Shown: positions 52,351-60,552 of the stretch, in pieces
How the letters are laid out: the number at the start of each line of letters is the position of its first letter
Numbering within the stretch: the first letter of the stretch is position 1
Origin: Rhizobium sp. 007
GTDB lineage: Bacteria > Pseudomonadota > Alphaproteobacteria > Rhizobiales > Rhizobiaceae
NCBI RefSeq assembly: GCF_015353075.1
Contig: NZ_CP064187.1
Span: forward strand, 2,480,001 to 2,544,000
Reading direction: 5' to 3'
Length of the DNA: 64,000 bases
Program-made: the position numbers and the translations under genes
Notes under the pieces: model-generated
Told to the model about the DNA's origin: nothing
Seen by the model: only the letters and a program-made list of their open reading frames with translations
Databases searched by the model: none

Positions 52351-52914
52351 TTAGCGCTTCGTGAGTTCGGTAAGCCGGGCAATCAGCGCGCTGCGTTCGG
52401 CAGTACCGATCAAGTTGCTTTCCGTCGCGTCGGCAAGCCAGAGACCGTCCGCAGCAAAGCGCACGATCTGAGCGTCGATCGACGAGTCGGTGCCGACATA
52501 TTCTTCCGCCCGCTCCCGCACCCATTCCCGCCAACGCTGGCGCAGTCGCGGCTCGGCCAGCATTGCAATCGTCACCTGCGTCCAGTGACGGGAGTCATCC
52601 GTCCTTTTGCTGATGTCGGCGCACACGAAAAGATAGGCGCGCGTGAAGCGCCCTTGCGGCACCGGATCGGCCCGCATCAGTTCATCGAGTTCTTGATCGA
52701 AGCGCTCGAGCAGACTGTCGAACAACGCATCCAGCAGCGCGTTCTTGGTCGGGAAATGGTGCAGCAAACCGCCCTTGCTGATGCCGGATGCGCCGGAGAC
52801 GGCATCGAGCGTCACCGACGCCATGCCCTGCTCCGTCGCAAGGCGTGCGGCGACATCCAGCAATTGCCGGCGCACGAGAACAGGCTGTTTCTTGCGATGA
52901 TGAGCAGTTGACAT
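52351..52914 (-). CDS. TetR-family repressor of the SMR pump
   Basis: 187 residues with the N-terminal helix-turn-helix VTLDAVSGASGISKGGLLHH followed by FPTKNALLDALF, and a TetR_C-type ligand domain. It is the first gene of a two-gene operon with the SMR transporter. A palindrome of the classical TetR form lies 14 bases before its start. Confidence 0.9.
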   Translation of the reverse strand: MSTAHHRKKQPVLVRRQLLDVAARLATEQGMASVTLDAVSGASGISKGGLLHHFPTKNALLDALFDSLLERFDQELDELMRADPVPQGRFTRAYLFVCADISKRTDDSRHWTQVTIAMLAEPRLRQRWREWVRERAEEYVGTDSSIDAQIVRFAADGLWLADATESNLIGTAERSALIARLTELTKR

Positions 52915-52927
52915 GTTCTATAAAAAT

Positions 52928-52941
52928 ACCGTCTGGACGGT
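52928..52941. promoter_or_regulatory. TetR operator
   Basis: ACCGTCTGGACGGT, arms ACCGTC/GACGGT with a 2-base centre, directly upstream of the TetR-SMR operon. It matches the ACCGTC-GACGGT operator type of many TetR repressors. Confidence 0.7.
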
Positions 52942-53068
52942 TTTGTCAATCAGAATCTGCGGGCACGCTCTGCCTCAGGCATCCTGGGCGAAATGCCGCG
53001 GCGCATCGCAACCGGTTGCGAATAGCGCAGCAGCAGTGCATTAAGAAGTGCATTTCAGGGGACGGAAT

Positions 53069-53458
53069 TTGACGGAAGAGGTTATCACGCTCTATCAAGC
53101 GATCGGCGGCGGCCTCACGGTGCGGGCGCTGGCGCAGCGTTTCTACGAGCTGATGGACACGCTGCCGGAGGCAAGGCGTGTCCGCGCGGTCCATCCGCCG
53201 AGTCTCAAAGGTAGCGAGGAGAAATTCTACGAATATCTGACCGGCTACCTCGGCGGCCCGCCGCTCTATACTGACAAACGCGGCCATCCGCGGCTGCGCA
53301 GCCGCCATTTCGTCGCCGCGATCGGCCCGATCGAGCGTGACGAGTGGCTGGTCTGCTTCCGCCGCGCAATGGACGAGACGATCGTCAACGAGAAGCTGCG
53401 TGAGATCATCTGGCCGCCGATCGAACGGCTGGCGTTTCATATGCAGAACAGGGAGTAA
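53069..53458 (+). CDS. Group II truncated haemoglobin
   Basis: 129 residues. Conserved text: LYQAIGGGLTVRALAQRFYE, KFYEYLTGYLGGPPLYTDKR, HPRLRSRHFVAAIGPIERDE and WLVCFRRAMDET. The proximal His is in RSRHF, and the Trp of group II globins is in DEWL. It binds O2 or NO at haem and may protect respiration under nitrosative stress. The TTG start at 53069 after GGGGACGG matches the family N-terminus; a GTG at 53048 is possible. Confidence 0.9.
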   Translation: MTEEVITLYQAIGGGLTVRALAQRFYELMDTLPEARRVRAVHPPSLKGSEEKFYEYLTGYLGGPPLYTDKRGHPRLRSRHFVAAIGPIERDEWLVCFRRAMDETIVNEKLREIIWPPIERLAFHMQNRE

Positions 53459-53466
53459 GATCAGCC

Positions 53467-53838
53467 ATGATCTCGAACACGCGTGCCGCAGCGTTTTTCT
53501 TCGTCTTTGCCGGTCTCTTCGGCGCGGCAGGCGTGGCACTTGCCGCCCTCGCGGCCCACGGTGGTGGTGAAGCCGCGCTCGCAGCCTCCGCCTCCGCGAT
53601 GTGCCTGGCACACGCCCCTGCACTATTAGGTCTCGCAATTGGAATTAAGGAGATCAGAACCGCCCGCCTGGCCGGTTTTCTGATCATCGTTGGCACACTG
53701 CTCTTTGCCGGCGATCTCGTGATGCTGCGCCTTGCGGGGATCGGGCTATTTCCCTTTGCCGCCCCGACTGGCGGCTGGGCGATGATGTTCGGCTGGCTGG
53801 CGATCGCCGCCGGCGGCTTGATGCGCAACAAACCATAA
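53467..53838 (+). CDS. DUF423-like membrane protein
   Basis: 123 residues with four hydrophobic segments, starting AAAFFFVFAGLFGAAGVALA and containing HAPALLGLAIG and a glycine-rich last helix. This is the usual layout of DUF423 (YwdK-type) membrane proteins. It lies eight bases after the globin gene, so the two are probably co-transcribed. Function unknown. Confidence 0.8.
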   Translation: MISNTRAAAFFFVFAGLFGAAGVALAALAAHGGGEAALAASASAMCLAHAPALLGLAIGIKEIRTARLAGFLIIVGTLLFAGDLVMLRLAGIGLFPFAAPTGGWAMMFGWLAIAAGGLMRNKP

Positions 53839-53840
53839 GC

Positions 53841-54206
53841 TTAGCGCTGCGGCACCCGGCCGAAGCGCAGCAGGTTCCCGTGCGGATCATGGATGTAGAA
53901 TTCCTCCATGTTCCAGGGTCGCACTTGCATATCCGTCAGATGCCTGACGCCCTTCGCGCGATATTCCGCATGGAGGGCCGCAATGCCCCCGCCACGCAGG
54001 TAGATCGACGTCTTCTCCGGCAGGCTGGCATCGTCGGTGCGCCAGAAATGCAGTTCCATCTCATCGCGCCTGACGATCAGATAGTCAGGCGTATGGTGCA
54101 CGATCTGCGCAAAGCCGAGTTCGTCACGATAAAAGGCAAGCGTCTCGGCAATATCGAGCGACGGCAGGACCGGAAGAACTTCGATACGGTCCGGATCGCC
54201 GCTCAT
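53841..54206 (-). CDS. VOC-superfamily (glyoxalase/bleomycin-resistance) protein
   Basis: 121 residues with two beta-alpha-beta-beta-beta modules: VLPSLDIAETLAFYRDELGF, ELHFWRTDD, and FYIHDPHGNLLRFGRVPQ. It resembles bleomycin-binding-type VOC proteins, which often lack metal catalysis. It begins in an ATGA overlap with the HmuQ-type gene, so it is the last gene of that iron-regulated operon. Specific role unknown. Confidence 0.85.
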   Translation of the reverse strand: MSGDPDRIEVLPVLPSLDIAETLAFYRDELGFAQIVHHTPDYLIVRRDEMELHFWRTDDASLPEKTSIYLRGGGIAALHAEYRAKGVRHLTDMQVRPWNMEEFYIHDPHGNLLRFGRVPQR

Positions 54207-54517
54207 ATGCCGTCCACGACGTTGAAACCTTCGAATACCGGCGGCCCCTTGTACATGACCTTATGGTTACCCGCATTGCGGTGCGCCGCGCGGAAGTTTT
54301 CGGATTTCGTCCAGTTCTGGAAATCCTCTTCGCTCTGCCAGACCGTGTGCGACGAGAATAGCGTATAGCCCTCCTCCGCATCCGTCGTGCCGCGCAGCAG
54401 GCGGAACTCGACGAAGCCGGGCACCTGCGCCAGACTGGAGTCGCGGTTGCGCCAGACATTTTCGAAATCCGCCTCGGCGCCGGTTGCGACCTTGAAGCGG
54501 TTCATCGCAATATACAT
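54203..54517 (-). CDS. hmuQ: HmuQ/IsdG-type haem-degrading monooxygenase
   Basis: 104 residues of the ABM fold. The N-terminal MYIAMNRFKV holds the conserved Asn. VPGFVEFRLLRG, WQSEEDFQNW and a late His (FRAAHRN) complete the catalytic Asn-Trp-His set of the IsdG/HmuQ family. It opens haem taken up by the HmuTUV system and frees iron. The ATG at 54517 follows GGAGCTCC. An upstream IRO box and the nearby hmu genes support the symbol. Confidence 0.82.
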   Translation of the reverse strand: MYIAMNRFKVATGAEADFENVWRNRDSSLAQVPGFVEFRLLRGTTDAEEGYTLFSSHTVWQSEEDFQNWTKSENFRAAHRNAGNHKVMYKGPPVFEGFNVVDGI

Positions 54518-54527
54518 CGGGAGCTCC

Positions 54528-54794
54528 TCACACCTTCGTGCCGTCCGCGCGGGCCTGCGGGAAGGCAACGACATTATTGCCGTTTGCCGCCTCGCGGCCA
54601 AGCGCTGCATCGGTCTTTTCTCCCGGCATGCGCGCTTCCCAGACGGGAAACTCCGTCACGTTCGGATAAAGCTGCTGGCGCTCGGCATTTTTCACCAAGA
54701 GATCGTAGAGCTCAGGCACGAGGCCGTCGCCATTCTGCGCGGCGAGCTTATGCAGGCCGATCATCATGAACCCGTCAGGGCGCTGGTCTTTCAT
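54528..54794 (-). CDS. Conserved hypothetical protein in the hmuQ operon
   Basis: 88 residues, soluble. The segment DGFMMIGLHKLAAQNGDGLV followed by PELYDLLVKNAERQQLYPNV is helical; the C-terminus is loose. No catalytic or metal motif is visible. It starts in an ATGA overlap with the DUF2325 gene and ends ten bases before hmuQ. Its position is like that of HmuD-type genes of rhizobial haem operons, but I cannot confirm homology. Confidence 0.7.
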   Translation of the reverse strand: MKDQRPDGFMMIGLHKLAAQNGDGLVPELYDLLVKNAERQQLYPNVTEFPVWEARMPGEKTDAALGREAANGNNVVAFPQARADGTKV

Positions 54795-55204
54795 CGGGAA
54801 TTGTCTCGTTCGTTCATTGTCTGCAGCGCACGCTCGAGGCTCGATTTGCTGCCATTGCGCAGCGGAATGAAGGCCTTGCCGAACTTCTTGCAGCCGGTCT
54901 TCACCCGCAGGCAGGCATCGTGGCTGATACAGTCGATCGGGCAGAATACGCAGTCGACGGAGGGAAGAACCGTGTCGATCCGCGAGACCGCCTCGCGCAG
55001 CCCGCCGTCATGATGGATCAGTTCGGCACCGAAGCTGCTCGCGATCTGGCGAAGATGCGCCACCTGGCAATCGCGGCCGCCGACATAGAGGAAACTGCGG
55101 CCATCCAGTTTCGATCCGCCGGAAGATTGCTGCGCCGTCTGCGCTGCCACATCCGCGCTGACGCGGATTTCCCGGTTAGATCCCTTCTTCGCCTTCCGAG
55201 CCAT
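54791..55204 (-). CDS. DUF2325-domain protein
   Basis: 137 residues. After a basic leader comes RSFLYVGGRDCQVAHLRQIA then HHDGGLREAVSRIDTVLPSV. The Cys-rich CVFCPIDCISHDACLRVKTG and CKKFGKAFIPLRNGSKSSLE, where the family shows S/R-rich ends, follow. Four Cys and one His could bind iron or another metal. It is the first gene of the hmuQ operon under an IRO-like box, so it is likely iron-repressed. No function is established. Confidence 0.8.
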   Translation of the reverse strand: MARKAKKGSNREIRVSADVAAQTAQQSSGGSKLDGRSFLYVGGRDCQVAHLRQIASSFGAELIHHDGGLREAVSRIDTVLPSVDCVFCPIDCISHDACLRVKTGCKKFGKAFIPLRNGSKSSLERALQTMNERDNSR

Positions 55205-55294
55205 TTATCACCCGTTCGCTCGTTGATCGTCACACGATTCTAACGTGCGCGAACGGACCTTATTAAACTTGATTTTTAGAGTAAAGTATAAAGT

Positions 55295-55309
55295 TGATAT
55301 TTTTTGTCA
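55295..55309 (-). promoter_or_regulatory. IRO box (RirA-type) for the hmuQ operon
   Basis: TGA-N9-TCA (55295-55309) in an AT-rich stretch between the tonB stop and the DUF2325 start, matching the rhizobial iron-responsive operator pattern. Confidence 0.55.
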
Positions 55310-55313
55310 TATT

Positions 55314-56594
55314 TTATCGCCGGCCCGAGATCTGCACGTCCTGCGTGAAGGTCCAGCTCGGCTTGCCCCACTCGGAAGGCAGCGGCGGGAAAGGTGAGGC
55401 ACGGCGCACGCCGGCCACAACCGCCTGATCCAGCTCGGGAATTCCGGAGCTGCGCGCGACGGAAAGAGACACCAGCGAACCGTCGCCGCCGATCGTCAGG
55501 CGCACGCGGACACTCATCGAAGCGCTCATCCGTTTATATTCCGTAGGCACCTTGACTGCGCGGCGAATGCGCGACTGCACCTTGCCGGGATAGTTGGCAA
55601 CGGCTGCGCTCCCGGCTCCGCCGGAGCTCCCGGCGCTGCGCGAGTTCTGGTCGGAATCTGCCGTCTCGCTTCCGTCGCTGGCCCCTCGCCTGGAATCCTG
55701 CTTGTTCTCGCCTTGGGAGCCGGCAATCTTCTTTTCCGTCTTCTTCGGCTGCTGCTTCTTTTCCACCGGCTTCGGCTTTTCAGCCTTCGGCTTGGCTGTC
55801 GGCGTCGGTGCCTCTTGCGGCTGCACCGGCTCCGGCAGCGCTTCGGCGGTCTCGACCGGCTCGACAGGCTTCAGTTCCTCCGGTGTCTCCGTGGCCATCG
55901 GCTGCACGACCGAGGTCTCAGCAGGAACATTCGACGTCAACACCTCAGGCTCTGCCGCCGTTACTGTCTCGGGAGAAACACGCGTAACCTCCTGCATTGG
56001 CGGTACGGCTTCCGCCTGGGTCGGCTGCACCGTTTCCGGTGGAACCTCCGTCGGCTGGACTTCCGTGGGCTGGACAGTCTGCGGCTGCACCGTTTCGGCA
56101 ACCACTTCTTCCGGCTGCGGCTCGACCTGCAGATCCGGATCGCCGGCAGAGGCCTGGTCGGCTTCGGAATCGCCAAGGATGACGACGCTCACGGCCTCGC
56201 CCGCTTCCTCCTCCGGGTCGTGTGGCGTCACGACGAAGCCGATTGCCAGGGCCGTGAAGAGAATGGCGTGAAAGGCAAAGGACGTCAGGCAGGCAGCGGC
56301 GACGCGTCGCTTGGTCGGCTTTGGCTCGTTTGCCTGCTTTTCAAGGGCACCATGGTCCATCGGCGGGGCGTCTGCCGCGGCTGTCTTTTGCGTCTGCGGA
56401 TGTTCCGGGAAAGATTCGATCAGCGAGAGGCGCGCATAGTGGATCACGGCTTCTGCGGCGGGCTGGCGCTGCGCATTGCGCAGCTCGGGCATTTCATGAC
56501 CGGGGTGGATACCCGGCATATTGTCGTTCAAACCGTCAGCATCCTGCTCCACGATGAAATCGCGTCGCAACTTGGATTTCGCTGAAACTGCCAT
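55314..56594 (-). CDS. tonB: TonB energy-transducing protein
   Basis: 426 residues. One N-terminal membrane helix (FAFHAILFTALAIGFVV) lies after an unusually long cytoplasmic head of about 80 residues. A periplasmic span follows, made of repeated VQPTEVQPTEVPPETVQPTQ-type units, then a KPKPVEKK section. The C-terminal TonB fold is YPGKVQSRIRRAVKVPTEYK, RVRLTIGGDGSLVSLSVARS and SGIPELDQAVVAGVRRASPF. It drives outer-membrane haem or siderophore receptors. The ATG at 56594 is preferred to a longer frame. It is placed opposite the hmu operon. Confidence 0.9.
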   Translation of the reverse strand: MAVSAKSKLRRDFIVEQDADGLNDNMPGIHPGHEMPELRNAQRQPAAEAVIHYARLSLIESFPEHPQTQKTAAADAPPMDHGALEKQANEPKPTKRRVAAACLTSFAFHAILFTALAIGFVVTPHDPEEEAGEAVSVVILGDSEADQASAGDPDLQVEPQPEEVVAETVQPQTVQPTEVQPTEVPPETVQPTQAEAVPPMQEVTRVSPETVTAAEPEVLTSNVPAETSVVQPMATETPEELKPVEPVETAEALPEPVQPQEAPTPTAKPKAEKPKPVEKKQQPKKTEKKIAGSQGENKQDSRRGASDGSETADSDQNSRSAGSSGGAGSAAVANYPGKVQSRIRRAVKVPTEYKRMSASMSVRVRLTIGGDGSLVSLSVARSSGIPELDQAVVAGVRRASPFPPLPSEWGKPSWTFTQDVQISGRR

Positions 56595-56655
56595 GTGCCT
56601 GCCCCGGCCGGTTTGAAACTGAAGCCCGCCGGAGATCAACTCCGGCGCGAATTGC

Positions 56656-57111
56656 TCACCCCTCGAAGGGAACGGAAATCTGCGAACGGGTAACGAGACC
56701 TTTCATGCATTCGCCCGCTGCCGGGCCGTCGCAGACCGGCGTATCGTTGATGAGAATGCGGGTTACGGCCTCGCACTTCACATTCGGCATGTCGAACTGC
56801 CGCACCCGCTTCTTGCCCTGCGGCAGATCGCGGAAGTCGAGCACGGTGATCTTGTCGACGGCGTTCTTGTCGTTGAAGAAGGCAAGCTCGAAAGAGATCT
56901 TGTTGACGGGTGCGGCAAGCTTATTGAGCGCTACGAAGGTCATCATGCAGCCCTTCTGCGAGGGCGTCAGCGCATTCAACTCGACTTCGAGGGCATTCGC
57001 GGGGGCGGCCGCGGCGGCATCCTGCGCATAAGCGGGGCAAAGACTTCCGGCCGTCATCAATCCGCCTGCCACAAGTGCCGCAAATCTGCCCGCCGCCATA
57101 CCGTTCTCCAT
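56656..57111 (-). CDS. Secreted hypothetical protein upstream of tonB
   Basis: 151 residues. A signal peptide ends near SLCPAYAQDA. The mature domain (GCMMTFVALNKLAAPVNKIS, FELAFFNDKNAVDKITVLDF, RVRQFDMPNVKCE) is beta-rich with four Cys (CMM, VKCE, PVCDG, GECMK). It lies 61 bases ahead of tonB in the same direction and shares the divergent IRO-box region with hmuP, which suggests iron control and a periplasmic role with TonB. No function is known to me. Confidence 0.78.
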   Translation of the reverse strand: MENGMAAGRFAALVAGGLMTAGSLCPAYAQDAAAAAPANALEVELNALTPSQKGCMMTFVALNKLAAPVNKISFELAFFNDKNAVDKITVLDFRDLPQGKKRVRQFDMPNVKCEAVTRILINDTPVCDGPAAGECMKGLVTRSQISVPFEG

Positions 57112-57164
57112 GTAATTTCTAAAACTTGAGTTGAAAAGTCTTCTATTGCGTCTTTAAAAAATGG

Positions 57165-57179
57165 TGACTATGAAAGTCA
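57165..57179. promoter_or_regulatory. IRO box (RirA-type) between tonB and hmu operons
   Basis: TGA-N9-TCA, here also a perfect inverted repeat TGACT-N5-AGTCA (57165-57179). It sits between the divergent hypothetical-tonB and hmuPSTUV units. Confidence 0.65.
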
Positions 57180-57242
57180 AGATAATTGTATCAAGACCGG
57201 AGGAAAACAAGCCCCCGGCACCAGCGGAAATTGCCAACCGAA

Positions 57243-57422
57243 ATGATGGTTGAGAAGCCAGACACCTTTAAGCATGCACCTCTCCCGCGGGAGGCAGCCG
57301 AAATTCGCACCATCGAAAGCGCGGACATTTTCCGCGGCGCGAACGAGATCATGATCCGGCATGACGGCGTGGTCTACCGCATGAAAATTACCCGGCAGGG
57401 CAAGCTCATTCTCAATAAGTAA
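57243..57422 (+). CDS. hmuP: HmuP haemin uptake regulator
   Basis: 59 residues. The conserved core is IRTIESADIFRGANEIMIRH followed by YRMKITRQGKLILNK, the HmuP/HemP signature. In rhizobia HmuP is a co-activator needed for haem-receptor gene expression. Adjacent ATGs at 57243 and 57246 are both possible. It begins the hmu operon and lies ten bases before hmuS. Confidence 0.9.
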   Translation: MMVEKPDTFKHAPLPREAAEIRTIESADIFRGANEIMIRHDGVVYRMKITRQGKLILNK

Positions 57423-57431
57423 GGGTGGCAG

Positions 57432-58484
57432 ATGACTGATGAGACCAGACCGGCACCGGCCGAAATTCGCGCGTTCCGCGCCGAAAATTCGCAGATGCGC
57501 GAGCGCGATATCGCAGCGCGGCTGAACATTTCCGAAGCGGCCCTCGTCGCCGCCGAAGTCGGCATTTCCGCGACCCGCATCGACGCCAGCGCGCTGAAGC
57601 TTCTGGAGCGCGTGGCCAAACTCGGCGAAGTCATGGCGCTGTCGCGCAATGAAAGTGCCGTCCACGAAAAGATCGGCGTCTTCGAAAACATCAAAATGGG
57701 CATGCAGAGCGCAATCGTGCTCGGCGAAAACATCGACCTTCGCATCTTCCCGAGCCGCTGGGCCTATGGCTTTGCCGTCACGAAGAAGAATGGCGACGAG
57801 GAACGCCTCAGCCTGCAGTATTTCGACAAGATGGGCAACGCGGTCCACAAGGTGCATCTGCGTCCGAATTCGAACGTCGAGGCCTACCGCTCGATCGTCG
57901 CTGATCTGAAGCTCGACGACCAGTCGCAGGAATTCGTCGAAGCCGAAATCTCCGCTTCAGAGGATGAGAGCGGCGACGTCGGCCGCGACGAGCTGCGCGA
58001 CAACTGGAGCAAGCTCACGGACACGCATGAATTCTTCGGCATGCTGAAGCGCCTGAAAATCGGCCGCCAGGCCGCACTGCGCACGGTCGGCGACGATTAC
58101 GCCTGGAAGCTCGGCAACACGGCGACGGCCGAGATGATGCACGCATCCGTCAAAGCCGGTCTGCCGATCATGTGCTTTGTCGCGAACAACGGCATCGTGC
58201 AGATCCACGCCGGCCCGATCTTCAACGTTCAGGCGATGGGACCTTGGATCAATATCATGGATCCGACCTTCCACCTGCACCTTCGCCAGGACCACATCGC
58301 CGAGACCTGGGCCGTGCGCAAGCCCACCAAGGATGGCCACGTCACTTCGCTGGAAGCCTATGACGCCAAGGGCGAAATGATCATCCAGTTCTTCGGCAAG
58401 CGGAAGGAAGGTTTCGACGAGCGTATCGATTGGCGCGAAATCATCGAAAGCCTGCCGAAGGCCGGAACGAGCATCGCAGCGTAA
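57432..58484 (+). CDS. hmuS: HmuS haem-degrading/haem-trafficking protein
   Basis: 350 residues, the usual length, with two structural repeats (first around LGEVMALSRNESAVHEKIGV and RIFPSRWAYGFAVTKKNGDE; second around LPIMCFVANNGIVQIHAGPI and MDPTFHLHLRQDHIAETWAV). The conserved haem-side His is likely in FHLHLR. HmuS/HemS/PhuS proteins receive haem in the cytoplasm. GGGTGG precedes the ATG. It lies between hmuP and hmuT. Confidence 0.94.
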   Translation: MTDETRPAPAEIRAFRAENSQMRERDIAARLNISEAALVAAEVGISATRIDASALKLLERVAKLGEVMALSRNESAVHEKIGVFENIKMGMQSAIVLGENIDLRIFPSRWAYGFAVTKKNGDEERLSLQYFDKMGNAVHKVHLRPNSNVEAYRSIVADLKLDDQSQEFVEAEISASEDESGDVGRDELRDNWSKLTDTHEFFGMLKRLKIGRQAALRTVGDDYAWKLGNTATAEMMHASVKAGLPIMCFVANNGIVQIHAGPIFNVQAMGPWINIMDPTFHLHLRQDHIAETWAVRKPTKDGHVTSLEAYDAKGEMIIQFFGKRKEGFDERIDWREIIESLPKAGTSIAA

Positions 58485-58496
58485 AGGAGCGGAACG

Positions 58497-59423
58497 ATGA
58501 AAATACCTTCGAACTTGCGCCGCCGCCGGCTTTGCGAACTGACGCTGACGGCGGCCGTCATGGCACTGCCTTTGCTGCCCGCTGCAACCGCGGAGCATAG
58601 TTTCATCCGGGCGGCGCAGGCCGAGGAACCGAAAAAGATCGACACCTCGCGCCTCGTCGCCGTCGGCGGCGACGTGACGGAAATCGTCTATGCGCTCGGC
58701 GAAGAAAGCCGCCTCATCGCCCGCGATTCCACTAGCACCTATCCCGAAGCGGCCATGAAGCTGCCGGACGTGGGCTATATGCGGGCTCTCTCGCCGGAAG
58801 GCATCCTTGCCGTCAACCCGACCGCGATCATCGCTGTCGAAGGATCGGGCCCGCCGGAAGCGCTGACCGTCCTCAAGAACGCCAGCGTGCCGTTCGAGAC
58901 GGTTCCGAATACCTACGATCGCGAAGGTATCCTGACGAAGATCGACAAGATCGGCACACTGCTTGCGGTGCCCGACAAGGCCAAGGCGCTGGAAACCAAG
59001 GTCGGCGCCGATCTGGATGCCGCGATCGCCGATGCCGGCAAGCGGCCGGAAGCGAAGCGTAAGCGCGTGCTTTTCATCCTCAGCACGCAGGGCGGCAAGA
59101 TCATGGCCTCCGGCACGGACACGGCGGCTGATGGCATCATCAAGCTCGCAGGCGCCATCAATGCCGTCGGCAGCTTCTCCGGCTACAAGCCGGTGACCGA
59201 TGAGGCGATTGTCGAGGCAAAGCCCGATGTGATCCTGATGATGAACCGTCAGGGCAGTCACGCGGCGGCCAACGACGACCTCTTCAAGCAGCCGGCGCTC
59301 GCACTGACCCCCGCGGCCCAGAAGAAGGCCATCATCCGCATGGATGGCCTGCACCTGCTCGGCTTCGGTCCGCGCACCGCAGGCGCCGTCCGCGAATTGA
59401 ACGCGGCCATCTACGGGGGCTAA
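58497..59423 (+). CDS. hmuT: HmuT periplasmic haem-binding protein
   Basis: 308 residues with a signal peptide (LTAAVMALPLLPAATA) and the class III substrate-binding fold: LVAVGGDVTEIVYALGEESR, PDVGYMRALSPEGILAVNPT and VGSFSGYKPVTDEAIVEAKP. The Tyr in VGYMRAL is a likely haem ligand, as in HmuT/ShuT. It delivers haem to the HmuUV transporter. The stop is one base before the hmuU start. Confidence 0.95.
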   Translation: MKIPSNLRRRRLCELTLTAAVMALPLLPAATAEHSFIRAAQAEEPKKIDTSRLVAVGGDVTEIVYALGEESRLIARDSTSTYPEAAMKLPDVGYMRALSPEGILAVNPTAIIAVEGSGPPEALTVLKNASVPFETVPNTYDREGILTKIDKIGTLLAVPDKAKALETKVGADLDAAIADAGKRPEAKRKRVLFILSTQGGKIMASGTDTAADGIIKLAGAINAVGSFSGYKPVTDEAIVEAKPDVILMMNRQGSHAAANDDLFKQPALALTPAAQKKAIIRMDGLHLLGFGPRTAGAVRELNAAIYGG

Positions 59424-59424
59424 G

Positions 59425-60540
59425 ATGGCTCTGCTGGACGCCATGACGGGACAGAAACGATCACTTTTTTCGATAGCCGCGCTTCGCGAGCACCGCGAGG
59501 TAGGCGATCGAGGGCGGCTGGCGCTCCTCGTGATCGGCCTGCTCGTGGTGGGTTCCGTCTTCTCGCTGCTATTTTCGGTGACGACCGGCGCCTCGGATGC
59601 CTCGATTGTCGACGTGATTGCAAACGTGGCGGGTTCGGAGGCGGCGCTCAACATGCGCGACCGGATCATCATCTTCGACATCCGGATGCCGCGGGCCATC
59701 CTCGGCTTTCTCGTCGGCGGCTCGCTCGCCGTCTCCGGCGCTGTGATGCAGGGACTGTTCCGCAATCCGCTTGCCGATCCCGGCCTCGTCGGCGTGTCGT
59801 CCGGAGCGAGCTTCGGCGCCGTCGTGATGATCGTGCTCGGCGGAACGATCGCCATGCCATTCCTTGCGCTGCTCGGCATCTATACCCTGCCGGTTGCAGC
59901 TTTCGGCGGTGGCCTTGTTACGACGGTGCTGCTTTACCGGATCGCAACGACCAATGGCCAGACCTCGGTCGCTACGATGCTGCTGGCGGGGATCGCGCTC
60001 GGAGCTCTGACGGGTGCGATGACAGGTCTGCTGACCTATATCGCCAACGACCAGCAGCTTCGCGATCTCACGTTCTGGTCCATGGGCTCGCTCGCAGGTG
60101 CAACCTGGATGAAGATCGCCGCCGCCGCGCCGATCATTCTGGCATCCTTCGCAGTCCTGCCCTTCATGGCGCGCGGACTGAATGCCATAACACTTGGTGA
60201 AGCGGCCGCGTTTCATATGGGCGTCCCGGTTCAGCGGCTGAAGAATATCGCGATCGTAACCGTTGCCGCCGCAACCGGCGCATCGGTTGCCGTCAGCGGT
60301 GGTATCGGTTTTGTCGGCATTGTCGTGCCGCATCTGCTGCGCATGATCATCGGCCCCGACCATCGCTATTTGCTGCCAGCCTCCGCTCTCCTCGGCGGCT
60401 CGCTCTTGATCTTCGCCGACGTTCTGGCGCGCACCATCGTCGCGCCCGCCGAATTGCCGATCGGCATTATCACGGCTGCAGTCGGCGGACCCTTCTTCCT
60501 CTGGATATTGTTGCGGCAGCGCTCGCGGCTTGCGCTCTAA
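59425..60540 (+). CDS. hmuU: HmuU haem ABC transporter permease
   Basis: 371 residues, FecCD type with about ten helices. The conserved text is RMPRAILGFLVGGSLAVSGA, MQGLFRNPLADPGLVGVSSG and GGIGFVGIVVPHLLRMIIGP DHR-like. It forms the inner-membrane channel with HmuV. The N-terminus carries about 35 extra cytoplasmic residues. It lies one base after hmuT. Confidence 0.95.
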   Translation: MALLDAMTGQKRSLFSIAALREHREVGDRGRLALLVIGLLVVGSVFSLLFSVTTGASDASIVDVIANVAGSEAALNMRDRIIIFDIRMPRAILGFLVGGSLAVSGAVMQGLFRNPLADPGLVGVSSGASFGAVVMIVLGGTIAMPFLALLGIYTLPVAAFGGGLVTTVLLYRIATTNGQTSVATMLLAGIALGALTGAMTGLLTYIANDQQLRDLTFWSMGSLAGATWMKIAAAAPIILASFAVLPFMARGLNAITLGEAAAFHMGVPVQRLKNIAIVTVAAATGASVAVSGGIGFVGIVVPHLLRMIIGPDHRYLLPASALLGGSLLIFADVLARTIVAPAELPIGIITAAVGGPFFLWILLRQRSRLAL

Positions 60541-60552
60541 AAGTGAATTTCG

